64,000 nucleotides of DNA from JAFAHD01 sp963772515 (GTDB lineage Bacteria > Vulcanimicrobiota > Vulcanimicrobiia > Eremiobacterales > Eremiobacteraceae). Positions 44,782-53,286 of this stretch are shown here, piece by piece. Below the pieces are notes generated by a model. It did not search any database, was not told the origin of the DNA, and was given only the letters and a program-made list of their open reading frames with translations. A program made the translations under genes and the position numbers. The stretch covers positions 248,001-312,000 of the forward strand of contig CAVYXC010000003.1 of NCBI GenBank assembly GCA_963772515.1, in the 5' to 3' direction. How positions within the stretch are numbered: position 1 is the stretch's first letter; each line of letters begins with the position of its first letter.

Positions 44782-45209
44782 AGGGACCGATCATCGCCGT
44801 CGACGTCGGCAGCGTGCGCATCGGCATCGCTGCGTGCGAGAGCCTTGAGCTGCCGGCGCTGCCGGTCACGACGCTTGCACACGCCTCGCGCGAAAAGGAC
44901 GTCGCCGCGATCGCCGCGCTCGCGCGCGAGCGCAAGGCTCACACGATCGTCGTGGGTTATCCCTTGCGTCTGGACGGCCAGCGCGGCCCCGCGGCCGAGA
45001 AGATGGACCGTTTTATCGCGGCGCTGCGCGAGGGATTCGACGGCGAAGTGGTCGCCGTGGACGAGCGGTTGACGAGTGCGGCCGCCGACGCGAAGCTGCG
45101 CGGCACGCAGATGAGCGGCGCGCGCCGGCGCGAGCTGATCGACCGCTTCGCAGCCGTTGAAATACTCGAGTCGTATCGAGCGGCACTGCGCAGGAACAGC
45201 AGCGAGTGA
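44778..45209 (+). CDS. ruvX: Holliday-junction resolvase-like / pre-16S rRNA nuclease RuvX (YqgF)
   Basis: 143 residues from an ATGA overlap. RNase H-like fold with the family motifs: IIAVDVGSVRIGIAACES (first Asp), IVVGYPLRLDGQRGPAAEK and VVAVDERLTSAAADAKLRG. It trims the 5' end of 16S rRNA precursors. The stop overlaps the GTG of mltG, matching the ruvX-mltG neighbourhood found in many Terrabacteria. Confidence 0.95.
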   Translation: MKGPIIAVDVGSVRIGIAACESLELPALPVTTLAHASREKDVAAIAALARERKAHTIVVGYPLRLDGQRGPAAEKMDRFIAALREGFDGEVVAVDERLTSAAADAKLRGTQMSGARRRELIDRFAAVEILESYRAALRRNSSE

Positions 45210-46198
45210 AGACACGCTGGATCGCGGTCAGCGCGACCGCGATCGCGATAGTCATCGCCGTCAGCGCGGGCGTTCTCGGCTGGCTGATCGCCGGCGACGC
45301 GTCCCTGCCGCAGGCGCCGGTGAGCGTCGACGTGCCGCCTGGCTTCGGCATCGGACAGATCGCGCAGGAGCTGCGCAACGCCGGTGTCGTGCGCTCGGCC
45401 TCGTTGCTCAAGTATTATGCGGCAGCGCGCGGCATCGCCGCGAAGGTCGACGCCGCGCAGTACGACTTTCCGGCGCACGTCACGATGGCGCGCGTCGTCG
45501 ATCTGCTGGCTTCAGGCGGCAAACCGCCGGTCACCTGGGTGACCATTCCCGAAGGCTACACCGCACGCGAGATCGCGCATCGTCTCGACGCGGCACAGAT
45601 CGTGTCCGCCGCCGCCTTTGAGGACGTGGCGCAGCATACCAGCATGCTGCTGGGGGGCTCGCTCACGCGCGGCCTCGAGGGTTATTTGTATCCCGACACC
45701 TATCAGGTGCGGCGCGGGTCCAGCGCGCAAGACGTCGCCATGCTGATGACGGATCAATTCCGGCGCAAGCTGCCCAAAGACTACGAGCGCAAGGCCCGCC
45801 ACTTGGGCTTGACGGTCCCGCAGATCATCACCCTTGCGTCTTTGATCGAGCGCGAAGCGAAGGTCAACTCCGAGCGCCGTCTCATGGCCGGCGTCTATTA
45901 TAACCGCCTGAAACGCGGCATGCCGCTCGAAGTGGACGCGACGATCGAATATGCGCTGCCCGAGCATAAGACCGTGCTCCATTACAGCGATCTGGACATC
46001 GACAGCCCGTACAACACATACACGCACACCGGATTACCGCCGACGCCCATCGCGAATCCCGGCTCCAAGTCGATCGCCGCCGCCTTCGATCCGCAGCACA
46101 CCGATTATCTGTACTACGTCTACGCGGGCAACGGACGGCATCATTTCTCGAAGACCTTGGACGAGCAGAACGCGGCGGTGCGCCGCTACCTTCATTAG
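45206..46198 (+). CDS. mltG: Endolytic transglycosylase MltG
   Basis: 330 residues from a GTG overlapping ruvX. One N-terminal membrane helix (WIAVSATAIAIVIAVSAGVLGWLI), a LysM-like domain (VDVPPGFGIGQIAQELRNAGVV) and the YceG core: GLEGYLYPDTYQVRRG, the catalytic Glu in ASLIEREAKVNSERRLMAGVYYNRLKRGMPLEVDATIEYAL and YNTYTHTGLPPTPIANPGSKSI. It cuts nascent peptidoglycan strands and sets glycan length. Confidence 0.96.
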   Translation: MKTRWIAVSATAIAIVIAVSAGVLGWLIAGDASLPQAPVSVDVPPGFGIGQIAQELRNAGVVRSASLLKYYAAARGIAAKVDAAQYDFPAHVTMARVVDLLASGGKPPVTWVTIPEGYTAREIAHRLDAAQIVSAAAFEDVAQHTSMLLGGSLTRGLEGYLYPDTYQVRRGSSAQDVAMLMTDQFRRKLPKDYERKARHLGLTVPQIITLASLIEREAKVNSERRLMAGVYYNRLKRGMPLEVDATIEYALPEHKTVLHYSDLDIDSPYNTYTHTGLPPTPIANPGSKSIAAAFDPQHTDYLYYVYAGNGRHHFSKTLDEQNAAVRRYLH

Positions 46199-46235
46199 AG
46201 GCGCGGACTCCGAGCTCGGTGAACCCGTCGCCACC

Positions 46236-46535
46236 GTGCAGAATGGCACTCAACACACGGCGACGCGCGTCGAGTTGGAAGACACCATTATCGTCGCTGC
46301 CCGGATCGGCGATAAGCCCGATGCGCCGACCCGCGAGCTGGAGTTCGAGGTCGTCGCGCTGATCGGCGAAGACGAGGCCGAGGCCAAGTACGCCGTGTGC
46401 TACTGCGAATCCGATGACGAATTCATCGTGGCCGACATCTACGGCCGGTTGCTCGACGACGAAGCGCTCGCACAAGAAGTGCTCAACGGGTTCCTGGAGC
46501 ACACAGATGACGCGCAAGCGGGAGACGCACCATAA
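46236..46535 (+). CDS. DUF1292 family protein
   Basis: 99 residues from the GTG at 46236, the first plausible start after the mltG stop; other starts are possible. The middle shows the DUF1292 pattern: RELEFEVVALIGEDEAEAKYAVCYCE then DDEFIVADIYGRLLDDEALAQEVLNGFLE, acidic and short. In Bacillus a DUF1292 gene (yrzB) is also next to ruvX/mltG (yrrK/yrrL). Function unknown. Confidence 0.7.
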   Translation: MQNGTQHTATRVELEDTIIVAARIGDKPDAPTRELEFEVVALIGEDEAEAKYAVCYCESDDEFIVADIYGRLLDDEALAQEVLNGFLEHTDDAQAGDAP

Positions 46536-46591
46536 CGCTGCAGCTTGAGACCCGGGTTCTCCCGCAACGCAGTCGTACGCGCACGCCGCGC

Positions 46592-47701
46592 GTGCTCTTC
46601 CTGTCCGCAAGCGTCGGCGAGGGGCACACGGCTGCCGCACAAGCGGTGCGCAGCGCGTTGGAAGCGAGCGTTCCCGACTGCGCCTGCGAGGTCGCCGACT
46701 CGTATCGCTACGCCTCCGAATATTTCCACCGCGTCGCGAGCAACGGCTACATCGGCATGGTCAAAGTGCTGCCGCAGCTGTATGGGCTTATCTACGACCA
46801 GGCCGAGCGCGCCACCAAAGTGTCGGCGTTCAAGAAGTGGCTGCACCGCTACACGGCGCTCAACCTGCGCCAGTACGTCGCCGAGCTCGAACCTGACGTC
46901 GTCGTGTGCACGCACGCGTTTCCCTGCGGCGTGATGGCCGAGTACAAACGCGAATTCCACGACGCGCCGGCGGTGGTCGGCATTGTCACCGATTTTGTCG
47001 TCCATCCATTTTGGATCCATCGCAACATCGACGCATACGCGGTCGCGACGCCGGCGATGCGTCAGGCCCTTGTCTCGCGCGGCGTGCGCCAGGAACGCAT
47101 CACGGTCACCGGCATTCCAATCGACCCGCGCTTCGGACAGCACGCCGACAAGCGTATCGTTCGCGCGAAACTTGGACTCGAGCCGGATCGCACGACGCTG
47201 CTGGTGATGGGCGGCGGCGTGGGCATCGGCCCGCTCGAGAGCGCGATCCAGGGCATCGACAACCTCGCGCATCGAGTGCAGACCGTCGTGGTCGTCGGCA
47301 AGAATCCGTCGTTGGAGCGGCGCGTTGCGGATGTCGCGCGCACGCTCTCGCATCCGGTGACGGTGGTGGGTTTTGTCTGCAACGTGTTCGAGTATATGCA
47401 AGCCGCGGACGTGCTGGTGAGCAAGCCCGGCGGGCTGACGAGTTCGGAGGCGCTCGCCGCGCAACTGCCATTGCTGATGCTGCGACCGCTGCCCGGTCAA
47501 GAGGAACGCAACACGCGGTATCTCGAGGAGGCTGGAACCGGTATCCGCGTACAGACCGCACGCGAGCTGGTGGCGGCGCTGGATCGACTGTTGGCTGACT
47601 CCGCGGAGCTGGATGCGATGCGTGTGCGCGCGCGCGCCCTTGCCCGGCCGGACGCGGCCAGTGCAGCGTCCGACATCATCGGACAGCTCATCCCGGCTTG
47701 A
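46592..47701 (+). CDS. MGDG-synthase-type glycosyltransferase (processive diacylglycerol glycosyltransferase family)
   Basis: 369 residues from the GTG at 46592; the frame is open upstream but has no conventional start. N-terminal MGDG_synth domain: VLFLSASVGEGHTAAAQAVRSAL and, further on, RYASEYFHRVASNGYIGMVKVLPQLYGLIYD. C-terminal GT-B donor domain: VLVMGGGVGIGPLESA-like glycine turn and DVLVSKPGGLTSSEALA, where the conserved KPGG-x-T binds UDP-sugar. It makes glycolipids at the inner membrane. It ends just ahead of a tRNA cluster. Confidence 0.92.
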   Translation: MLFLSASVGEGHTAAAQAVRSALEASVPDCACEVADSYRYASEYFHRVASNGYIGMVKVLPQLYGLIYDQAERATKVSAFKKWLHRYTALNLRQYVAELEPDVVVCTHAFPCGVMAEYKREFHDAPAVVGIVTDFVVHPFWIHRNIDAYAVATPAMRQALVSRGVRQERITVTGIPIDPRFGQHADKRIVRAKLGLEPDRTTLLVMGGGVGIGPLESAIQGIDNLAHRVQTVVVVGKNPSLERRVADVARTLSHPVTVVGFVCNVFEYMQAADVLVSKPGGLTSSEALAAQLPLLMLRPLPGQEERNTRYLEEAGTGIRVQTARELVAALDRLLADSAELDAMRVRARALARPDAASAASDIIGQLIPA

Positions 47702-47727
47702 AGCATCGGCGCAAGCTATGGTACACT
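47698..47727 (+). promoter_or_regulatory. Candidate sigma-70 promoter of the tRNA-Ser(GCT) cluster
   Basis: TTGAAG and TACACT are 18 bp apart. Transcription would start near 47734, eight bases before tRNA-Ser(GCT). The -35 overlaps the end of the glycosyltransferase gene. Confidence 0.5.
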
Positions 47728-47741
47728 GACGGACGTCCCGA

Positions 47742-47837
47742 GGAGAGATGGCCGAGCTGGCTGAAGGCGGCGGTTTGCTAAACCGTTATAGTGCTCTAAA
47801 GGCGCTATCGAGGGTTCGAATCCCTCTCTCTCCGCCA
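47742..47837 (+). tRNA. tRNA-Ser (anticodon GCT), CCA encoded
   Basis: Class II cloverleaf: acceptor GGAGAGA with TCTCTCC, anticodon loop TTGCTAA (GCT), a long variable arm (GTGCTCTAAAGGCGC), T-arm GGGTTCGAATCCC, discriminator G and encoded CCA. Confidence 0.95.
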
Positions 47838-47869
47838 GGATCAGGTCGAGCGAGTCGACCGCCACGTAC

Positions 47870-47944
47870 GCGCTCGTAGTTCAGCTGGATTAGAATGCCA
47901 GACTACGAATCTGGAGGTCGGGGGTTCGAGTCCCTCCGAGCGCG
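47870..47944 (+). tRNA. tRNA-Arg (anticodon ACG)
   Basis: Acceptor GCGCTCG with CGAGCGC, anticodon stem CCAGA/TCTGG around CTACGAA (ACG), T-arm GGGGTTCGAGTCCC. The A34 of this tRNA is the substrate of TadA, encoded 188 bp downstream. No encoded CCA. Confidence 0.95.
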
Positions 47945-47952
47945 ATTCACTT

Positions 47953-48024
47953 GCCTCGGTAGCTCAGTGGTAGAGCAGGGGACTCATAAGCCCTTGGTCG
48001 CAAGTTCGAGTCTTGCCCGAGGCA
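47953..48024 (+). tRNA. tRNA-Met (anticodon CAT), elongator or Ile2 type
   Basis: Acceptor GCCTCGG with CCGAGGC, loop CTCATAA (CAT). The anticodon stem lacks the three G-C pairs of initiator tRNA, so it is an elongator tRNA-Met or a lysidine-modified tRNA-Ile; sequence alone cannot separate these. No encoded CCA. Confidence 0.85.
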
Positions 48025-48030
48025 GCGCAG

Positions 48031-48104
48031 GCGCCCGTAGCTCAATTGGATAGAGTATCGGCCTCCGAAGCCGAGGGTTGGTGGTTCGAGCCCACTCGGG
48101 CGCG
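48031..48104 (+). tRNA. tRNA-Arg (anticodon CCG)
   Basis: Acceptor GCGCCCG with CGGGCGC, anticodon stem TCGGC/GCCGA around CTCCGAA (CCG). It follows tRNA-Met closely, so the four tRNAs from 47742 are likely one transcript leading into tadA. Confidence 0.93.
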
Positions 48105-48131
48105 CGGTCATCGAAGGACTCACGCGTAAAG

Positions 48132-48614
48132 ATGCACGCCGTCGATCAGACGCAAACCGACACCGCGTTCATGCGCAAGGCGCTGGAGTTGGCGGGCAGC
48201 GCGCAGCGTCATGGCGACGTGCCCGTCGGCGCGGTGATCGAGATGGACGGCGAGATCGCAGCCGTCGGATTCAATCAAAAGGAAGCCAATCACGATCCGA
48301 CCGCGCACGCCGAGATGGTCGCGTTGCGCCAGGCGTCCGCACGCCGCGGCGGCTGGCGGCTGAGCGGCGCGACGCTGTACGTCACCAAGGAGCCGTGTGT
48401 GATGTGCGCGGCCGCGTGCGTGGCGGCGCGCATCGACCGCCTCGTATTCGGCTGTCCGGATCCCAAAGGCGGCGGCGCGGGTTCCGTTTTCAATCTCGTC
48501 GACGATGCGCGCCTGAATCATCGCCTGCGCGTCACCAGCGGTGTGTTAGGCGACGAAGCGGCGGAGATGCTGCGCGGGTTTTTCCGCGGCCGCAGGGTCT
48601 CAGACGATCTATGA
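48132..48614 (+). CDS. tadA: tRNA adenosine(34) deaminase
   Basis: 160 residues from the ATG at 48132; upstream codons overlap the tRNA-Arg gene. Zinc deaminase motifs: PTAHAEMVALRQAS (His and catalytic Glu) and EPCVMCAAACVAARI (two Cys), with DPKGGGAGSVFNLV after them. It converts A34 of tRNA-Arg(ACG) to inosine so that one tRNA reads CGU, CGC and CGA. That tRNA is encoded 188 bp upstream in the same orientation. Length and motifs are complete. Confidence 0.95.
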   Translation: MHAVDQTQTDTAFMRKALELAGSAQRHGDVPVGAVIEMDGEIAAVGFNQKEANHDPTAHAEMVALRQASARRGGWRLSGATLYVTKEPCVMCAAACVAARIDRLVFGCPDPKGGGAGSVFNLVDDARLNHRLRVTSGVLGDEAAEMLRGFFRGRRVSDDL

Positions 48615-49199
48615 GCCGCCGCCCTTGTCGCAGGTCAGATCCACGCGCATGCTGGGGTCCGCCGCGCTGTAGCGGGGCTGGCCGCTCCACACTTTCGACT
48701 TGTCGATATCCCACAGCCACTTGACCGGTTTGCCAGGCGTCTTGGGCGCGGGATACGCGAAGAAGTATTGGGTCGACGTCGTCACGCCCGCGCTCGCGGT
48801 GAGCTCCTTGAATTGTGCGTTGTTCCAGGCGACGATCGCGTTGCCGCTGGTCGCATCGAGCTGATTGCCGTCGTCGAGGACCAGGTGGCCCGGCCCCGCG
48901 ACGCCGGTCTCGTTGATGACGGCTGTCTTTGTCGAACCGTTCTTGATCTCGACGTTGAGGGCGTAGCCCGGCACGTTTGCGACGGGATCGGCGATGGCTT
49001 GGACGCTTGTCACGCGCACTCGCCACACGCCGTTGAAGAGCCATTGGTTCAAGCAGCCCTCCAGCGCGCCGATCTGATGGGAACCTCCCTGCGTCGTGGC
49101 GTTCGGCGCCGGCGTATCCGCGTGCACCGTTGAGGCAAGGCTGATACATGCCGCGATGACGGCAGTCGGCCATACAAGCCAAGGATGAAGACGTTTCAT
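48609..49199 (-). CDS. Secreted hypothetical protein
   Basis: 196 residues with a signal peptide (LVWPTAVIAACISLASTVHA). The mature protein is beta-rich: CLNQWLFNGVWRVRVTSVQAI, YALNVEIKNGSTKTAVI, LDDGNQLDATSGNAIVAWNNAQF and a late Cys in DLTCDKGGG. This resembles the DUF4352/telomeric-repeat-like Ig domains that start from 'NGVWRV-V'. Two cysteines may pair. Family not certain, function unknown. Converges on tadA with a 6-bp overlap. Confidence 0.65.
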   Translation of the reverse strand: MKRLHPWLVWPTAVIAACISLASTVHADTPAPNATTQGGSHQIGALEGCLNQWLFNGVWRVRVTSVQAIADPVANVPGYALNVEIKNGSTKTAVINETGVAGPGHLVLDDGNQLDATSGNAIVAWNNAQFKELTASAGVTTSTQYFFAYPAPKTPGKPVKWLWDIDKSKVWSGQPRYSAADPSMRVDLTCDKGGGS

Positions 49200-49323
49200 T
49201 TCGCGCTCTCCTTATCCGATGTTAGGCTTGTGCCATCATAGCGGTGGAGCGTCGCGCGAGCGTCCAAGGATGACCTAGCCGGTCCGCGAAGGCATCGGTT
49301 TCTGCAAGGCAGGTTCGCATCCC

Positions 49324-52300
49324 ATGGCGATCGACGCGGAGTCGGCTCTCAAGATCCATCTGTTCGGGCAGCCGCGCCTCGAGTACGAAAGCCGGTCGGT
49401 CCGCCTTGTCGCGCCGCCCAAGACGCTTCCATTGCTCGCCTATCTGCTGCTGCATCGCGATCGCCCCGTATCGCGCGACGCGCTCGCATTCACTATGTGG
49501 GAAGACGAGACCGAAGACCGGGCGCGCGCCAATCTGCGGCGCCACTTGTACGCGCTCGGCCGTGCACTGCCGAAACCGCCGGACGGACAAGCCTGGGTCA
49601 CGGTGGGCGCGGATTGGGTGCAGTGGCGCGACGGGGCGGCGTGGCTGGACGTCGCCGAATTCGAGCGCCTCGTCAAGTCGCCGGCCAGCCGCGCGCAGGC
49701 GGCGGATCTGTACGCCGGAGATCTGCTCGCCAACCTGTATGACGATTGGCTCTTCCCGCTGCGCGAGCGATTGCGCACGGAGTATCTCAATGCGCTCGAT
49801 GCATTGGTGCTGGAGCATCGCAGCCGGCGGGATCTGCACGCTGCGGCCGATTATGCGCAGCGCATGCTGAGGACCGACCCCTGGCGCGAAGATGCGCTTC
49901 GCCACCTCATCGCCGCGCGCTACGAGGCCGGCGATCGAGCGGGCGCGCTCGCGATCTACGATCAGTTCAAGCGCCGCTTGCGCGACGAGATGGATGTCGA
50001 TCCGATGCCTGAGACCCAAGCGCTGCGCGACGTCGTCGTGCGCAATGCGCCGCTCGTGGAACAGCAGGCGCAGGGCGCACTGCAGCGCGCCGATGCGTCG
50101 CGCGCCCAGCATCTCAATCTGCCGTTCGTCGGGCGTGATGCAGAGATGGAACAATTGCGAGCCCTGTGGAGCCGCGCGGCACGCGGCCGCGGCGGTTTGG
50201 CTTTCGTCAGCGGCGAGGCAGGCATCGGCAAGACACGGCTGGTGAGCGAACTCGCGCTGCTTGTCGAGAGCGAAGGTGGGCGCGTCACATACGGCGGGAC
50301 TAGTTCCCCGGAAGCGGCGCCGTACCAGTGTCTCGCGGATGCGCTGCGGTCGGCGCTGCCGCTTGTTGCGGCGATGGAGCTCGAGCCGATCTGGCTGTCG
50401 GTGATCGCGCAGATCGTGCCCGAGTTGCGCACACGCGTTCCCGACCTTCCGGAGCTGCCGGCAACGGACCCCGGGCGCGATCGTCTTCGTCTGTTCGAAG
50501 GAATCGCTCGCGGATTGGAGGCGCTCGCGAGATCCAGGCCGCTGCTGGTGATCGTGGAGGATCTGCACTGGGCGGGTGAAGCGACGCTTTCGGCTCTGCG
50601 CTTCGGCGCTCGACGGGCTGCCGCTGCTTCCATTCTGATCGTCGGCACGTATCGCGAAGAGGAGGCGCCGCGCACCCACCCGTTGCGCCGACTGCGGCGC
50701 GAGCTGAGCGCGGAGCGCATCGTCGCGGGTCTTTCTCCGCAGCGGCTGTCCCCGGTCTTCGTCGCGGAGCTGATCGCGGCGCTGCCGCAGGCGCTGGCGA
50801 TCGACGCCGCTGGTGCACGATCGCTGCACGAGCAGAGCGAAGGCAATCCGCTGTTCCTGGCCCAGCTAGTGCGCGACCGGATAGAGTCGCAGGAACCCGT
50901 CCGTGGGGTGCTGTCCGGCGGCATCAAAGACATCATCGAAACGCGTATCGCTCGCTTGTCGGAGCGCGGGCTGGCGTTCGCCGGCTTTGCTGCAGTGGTC
51001 GGCCAAGGCTTCGATGCGGAGGTGGTCGCCGAGCTTTCTGGTTGGGAGCAGCACGAGCTCTTCGAGGCCCTGAGCGAACTCATCGATCGCCACCTCGTGC
51101 AAGAGACCGGCGGGCGCGGCCGGGCCGCGTATTCCTTCACTCATCATCTGATCCAGGCGACGGTCTATGATGGGATGGACGCGCCGCTACGCATGCGGCG
51201 TCATCAGCGGCTGGCGCATGTGCTCTCCGACATCACCGAGCGCGCCGATCATGCGTCGAGCGAGATCGCGCGCCATCACGACTTGGGTGGCGAATCTGCT
51301 CTTGCCGCTGCCGCTTACCTTGCGGCCGCCCGCCACGCAAGCTCGCTGCACGCCGATGAAGATGCGTATCGGTATGTGGCGCGGCTGCTCGAGCTCGACC
51401 CGAGCCCAGCGCTGCGCGCGCAAGCGCTCTTACTGCGAGAGGCGGTGTTGGGCCGGCGCGGGGACCGGGCCGGACAAGAGCGCGACCTCGACGCGCTTGA
51501 GGCGTTGGCCGATGCGCAAGACGATGACGCCTTGCGCTGCGAAGCGCTCTATCGGCGCATCGTCCGCGCGCATTCGCTCGGCGAGCGCGACGTAGAGGCG
51601 GCGTTGATCTCGCGCCTGAAGCGACGGGCAACGGCCGCCGGTGATCCGCGTTGGATCGCTGCCGCATCGTTGGCACGCGCGACGCGCGCTGCGCAAGTCG
51701 ACAGCTACGAGAGCGCTCGCGAGGCCGCCTCAGCAGCTCTCGCGTCGTACGAAGCGCTTGGCGACGTACCGGGGCAAGTGGAATCCTTATGCGTGCTGGC
51801 GCACGTCGTAGCCAACCGCGGCGCGCTCGATGAAGCGAAGGAGCTGCTGGAGCGCGCACGCACTGCGGCGCTTGCGCACGGCAATGCCGGGCTCGTCGGG
51901 CGCGCTTTGTTGTCGGCGTCCGGCGCTGCGCTGATCCAGCATAATTTCGCCGAGTGCATCGCATTGTGCGAGGAAGCCGTCGAACTCTATCGCTCGATCG
52001 GCGATCGCGAAGGAGAAGCCGACGCGTTGGTGCGCGCGGCGACCGCATACGCGAGGCTCTCGCGCTTCGACAAGACCAACGAGCGCTCCACCGCAGCGCT
52101 GGAGATCTTCGACGCGATCGGCAAACGTCAAGGGCAGGCGACCGTCTTGATCAATCGCAGCATTCTAGCGGTCCGCTTGGGTGCGTTCGACGAAGCGGCG
52201 GAGGCGATGAGCCGCGCGCGAGATATCTTCGAGGCGCTGCACGACAAGCGCGGGCTCACCGCGTGCGATATCAATCTTGCCGCAGTCAGGCTGTGGCAAG

Positions 52301-52827
52301 GAAGGCCGGACGAAGCGAGGTCGTTGGCACGCGAAGCGCTTGCGCTTGCTCGCTCATTGAAGCTGCCGGCATACGAGGCCGCGGCGCTGGCCAACATCGG
52401 AACGGCGGAGCGCAATCTTGGCGACTTCAAGGCCGGCATCGAACATCTTGAAGCATCCTTACGTCTGCGGCGCAAGGTCAAGCGTCCGGCAGACGCGATA
52501 AACGATCTGGCCGATCTGGTGATCGCGTATCTGCGGGCCAAGGATATCAAAGGCGCGTTGCGCACCGCGAAGCTGTTGCAGTCGCACAGCGACCAGTGGC
52601 TCGACGCTGCGTTGTGGCCGCAGTATTGCTACTGGTCGGTTGCACGGGCGTATCGCGCGGCCGGCATGGACAAAGAGGCGAAAGCCGCGCTCGCGCGGGC
52701 CGGCTCGGAACTGGACGCGGCGAGCGCTGCGATTGAAGATCCGGCGGGCCGGGCAACCTTTGCGCGCCTGGCGTTCAACGAGGAGATCGCAGCGGCGCGC
52801 GAGCGCGGTGTCTGGCCGCGCTACTAG
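49324..52827 (+). CDS. BTAD-domain transcriptional regulator with AAA-type ATPase and TPR array
   Basis: 1167 residues. Residues ~10-100: an OmpR-like winged helix (LKIHLFGQPRLEYESRSVRL, DALAFTMWEDETEDRARANLRRHLYALGRALP). ~110-240: the bacterial transcriptional activation domain (BTAD) with TPR-like helices. Then an ATPase: VGRDAEMEQLRALW, Walker A GEAGIGKT at 297-304, Walker B-like LLVIVEDLHW at 407-416. From ~residue 640 to the end: TPR helices (EREGEADALVRAATAYARL, AYEAAALANIGTAERNLGDF). This is the SARP/AfsR or MalT-like large-ATPase regulator class that senses a ligand through the repeats. The target is unknown; it is alone on its strand. Confidence 0.9.
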   Translation: MAIDAESALKIHLFGQPRLEYESRSVRLVAPPKTLPLLAYLLLHRDRPVSRDALAFTMWEDETEDRARANLRRHLYALGRALPKPPDGQAWVTVGADWVQWRDGAAWLDVAEFERLVKSPASRAQAADLYAGDLLANLYDDWLFPLRERLRTEYLNALDALVLEHRSRRDLHAAADYAQRMLRTDPWREDALRHLIAARYEAGDRAGALAIYDQFKRRLRDEMDVDPMPETQALRDVVVRNAPLVEQQAQGALQRADASRAQHLNLPFVGRDAEMEQLRALWSRAARGRGGLAFVSGEAGIGKTRLVSELALLVESEGGRVTYGGTSSPEAAPYQCLADALRSALPLVAAMELEPIWLSVIAQIVPELRTRVPDLPELPATDPGRDRLRLFEGIARGLEALARSRPLLVIVEDLHWAGEATLSALRFGARRAAAASILIVGTYREEEAPRTHPLRRLRRELSAERIVAGLSPQRLSPVFVAELIAALPQALAIDAAGARSLHEQSEGNPLFLAQLVRDRIESQEPVRGVLSGGIKDIIETRIARLSERGLAFAGFAAVVGQGFDAEVVAELSGWEQHELFEALSELIDRHLVQETGGRGRAAYSFTHHLIQATVYDGMDAPLRMRRHQRLAHVLSDITERADHASSEIARHHDLGGESALAAAAYLAAARHASSLHADEDAYRYVARLLELDPSPALRAQALLLREAVLGRRGDRAGQERDLDALEALADAQDDDALRCEALYRRIVRAHSLGERDVEAALISRLKRRATAAGDPRWIAAASLARATRAAQVDSYESAREAASAALASYEALGDVPGQVESLCVLAHVVANRGALDEAKELLERARTAALAHGNAGLVGRALLSASGAALIQHNFAECIALCEEAVELYRSIGDREGEADALVRAATAYARLSRFDKTNERSTAALEIFDAIGKRQGQATVLINRSILAVRLGAFDEAAEAMSRARDIFEALHDKRGLTACDINLAAVRLWQGRPDEARSLAREALALARSLKLPAYEAAALANIGTAERNLGDFKAGIEHLEASLRLRRKVKRPADAINDLADLVIAYLRAKDIKGALRTAKLLQSHSDQWLDAALWPQYCYWSVARAYRAAGMDKEAKAALARAGSELDAASAAIEDPAGRATFARLAFNEEIAAARERGVWPRY

Positions 52828-52894
52828 CTGCTGACCACCCGCGAGAACACGGCGCGATGCCCCCTGGACGGCCGTACGCTATGCTAGGCACGTC

Positions 52895-53179
52895 ATGGCG
52901 GACACCGGCAAGAAATCACAAGATCGCACGGAGCATCTTTTCGTCGTCAGGGTGTGGCGCGAGACCGTGGGCGCCTCGTCCGAAAAGTGGCGCGGCTCGA
53001 TCGAGCACGTGTCGACGAAACAGCGGCTGTTCTTCACCAGTCTGGCCGATGTGCACGATTTCATCGCGGCGCGCCTGACGGACGCGCGGAGGGCCGTCTC
53101 GGGGACGGGCAGAAGCAGCGCTCATCAACCGGGGAGAGGTGGCAGAGTGGTTGATCGCGCTCGCCTCGAAAGCGAGTAA
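52895..53179 (+). CDS. Small hypothetical protein whose frame runs into tRNA-Ser
   Basis: 94 residues from the ATG at 52895. Residues 12-62 (TEHLFVVRVWRETVG, WRGSIEHVSTKQRLFFTSLADVHDFIAARL) resemble a short uncharacterised protein common in soil-type bacteria. The last ~15 residues lie within the tRNA-Ser(CGA) gene at 53133 on, so the native end was probably lost or the frame is not fully translated. No function is known. A -10-like TATGCT precedes the start. Confidence 0.55.
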   Translation: MADTGKKSQDRTEHLFVVRVWRETVGASSEKWRGSIEHVSTKQRLFFTSLADVHDFIAARLTDARRAVSGTGRSSAHQPGRGGRVVDRARLESE

Positions 53180-53223
53180 CGGCTTATACCCGTTCGTGGG
53201 TTCAAATCCCACCCTCTCCGCCA
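53133..53223 (+). tRNA. tRNA-Ser (anticodon CGA), CCA encoded
   Basis: Class II cloverleaf: acceptor GGAGAGG with CCTCTCC, anticodon stem CTCGC/GCGAG around CTCGAAA (CGA), long variable arm, T-arm GGGTTCAAATCCC, discriminator G and CCA at 53221-53223. Confidence 0.93.
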
Positions 53224-53286
53224 GCCGCTGCGGCCGCGAGGCTCGGCCGCGAAACCCGCTTGAACCCGATCCGGAAAGTCTTGTCG

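Noticed and set aside
47953..48024. Initiator tRNA-fMet
   Set aside because: The anticodon stem does not have the three consecutive G-C pairs and the first acceptor pair is matched, so it is not an initiator.
49222..50829. 535-residue open frame opposite the BTAD regulator
   Set aside because: It lies antisense to a gene with clear domains and has an Arg/Gln-rich composition typical of mirror frames in GC-rich DNA; no motif is visible.
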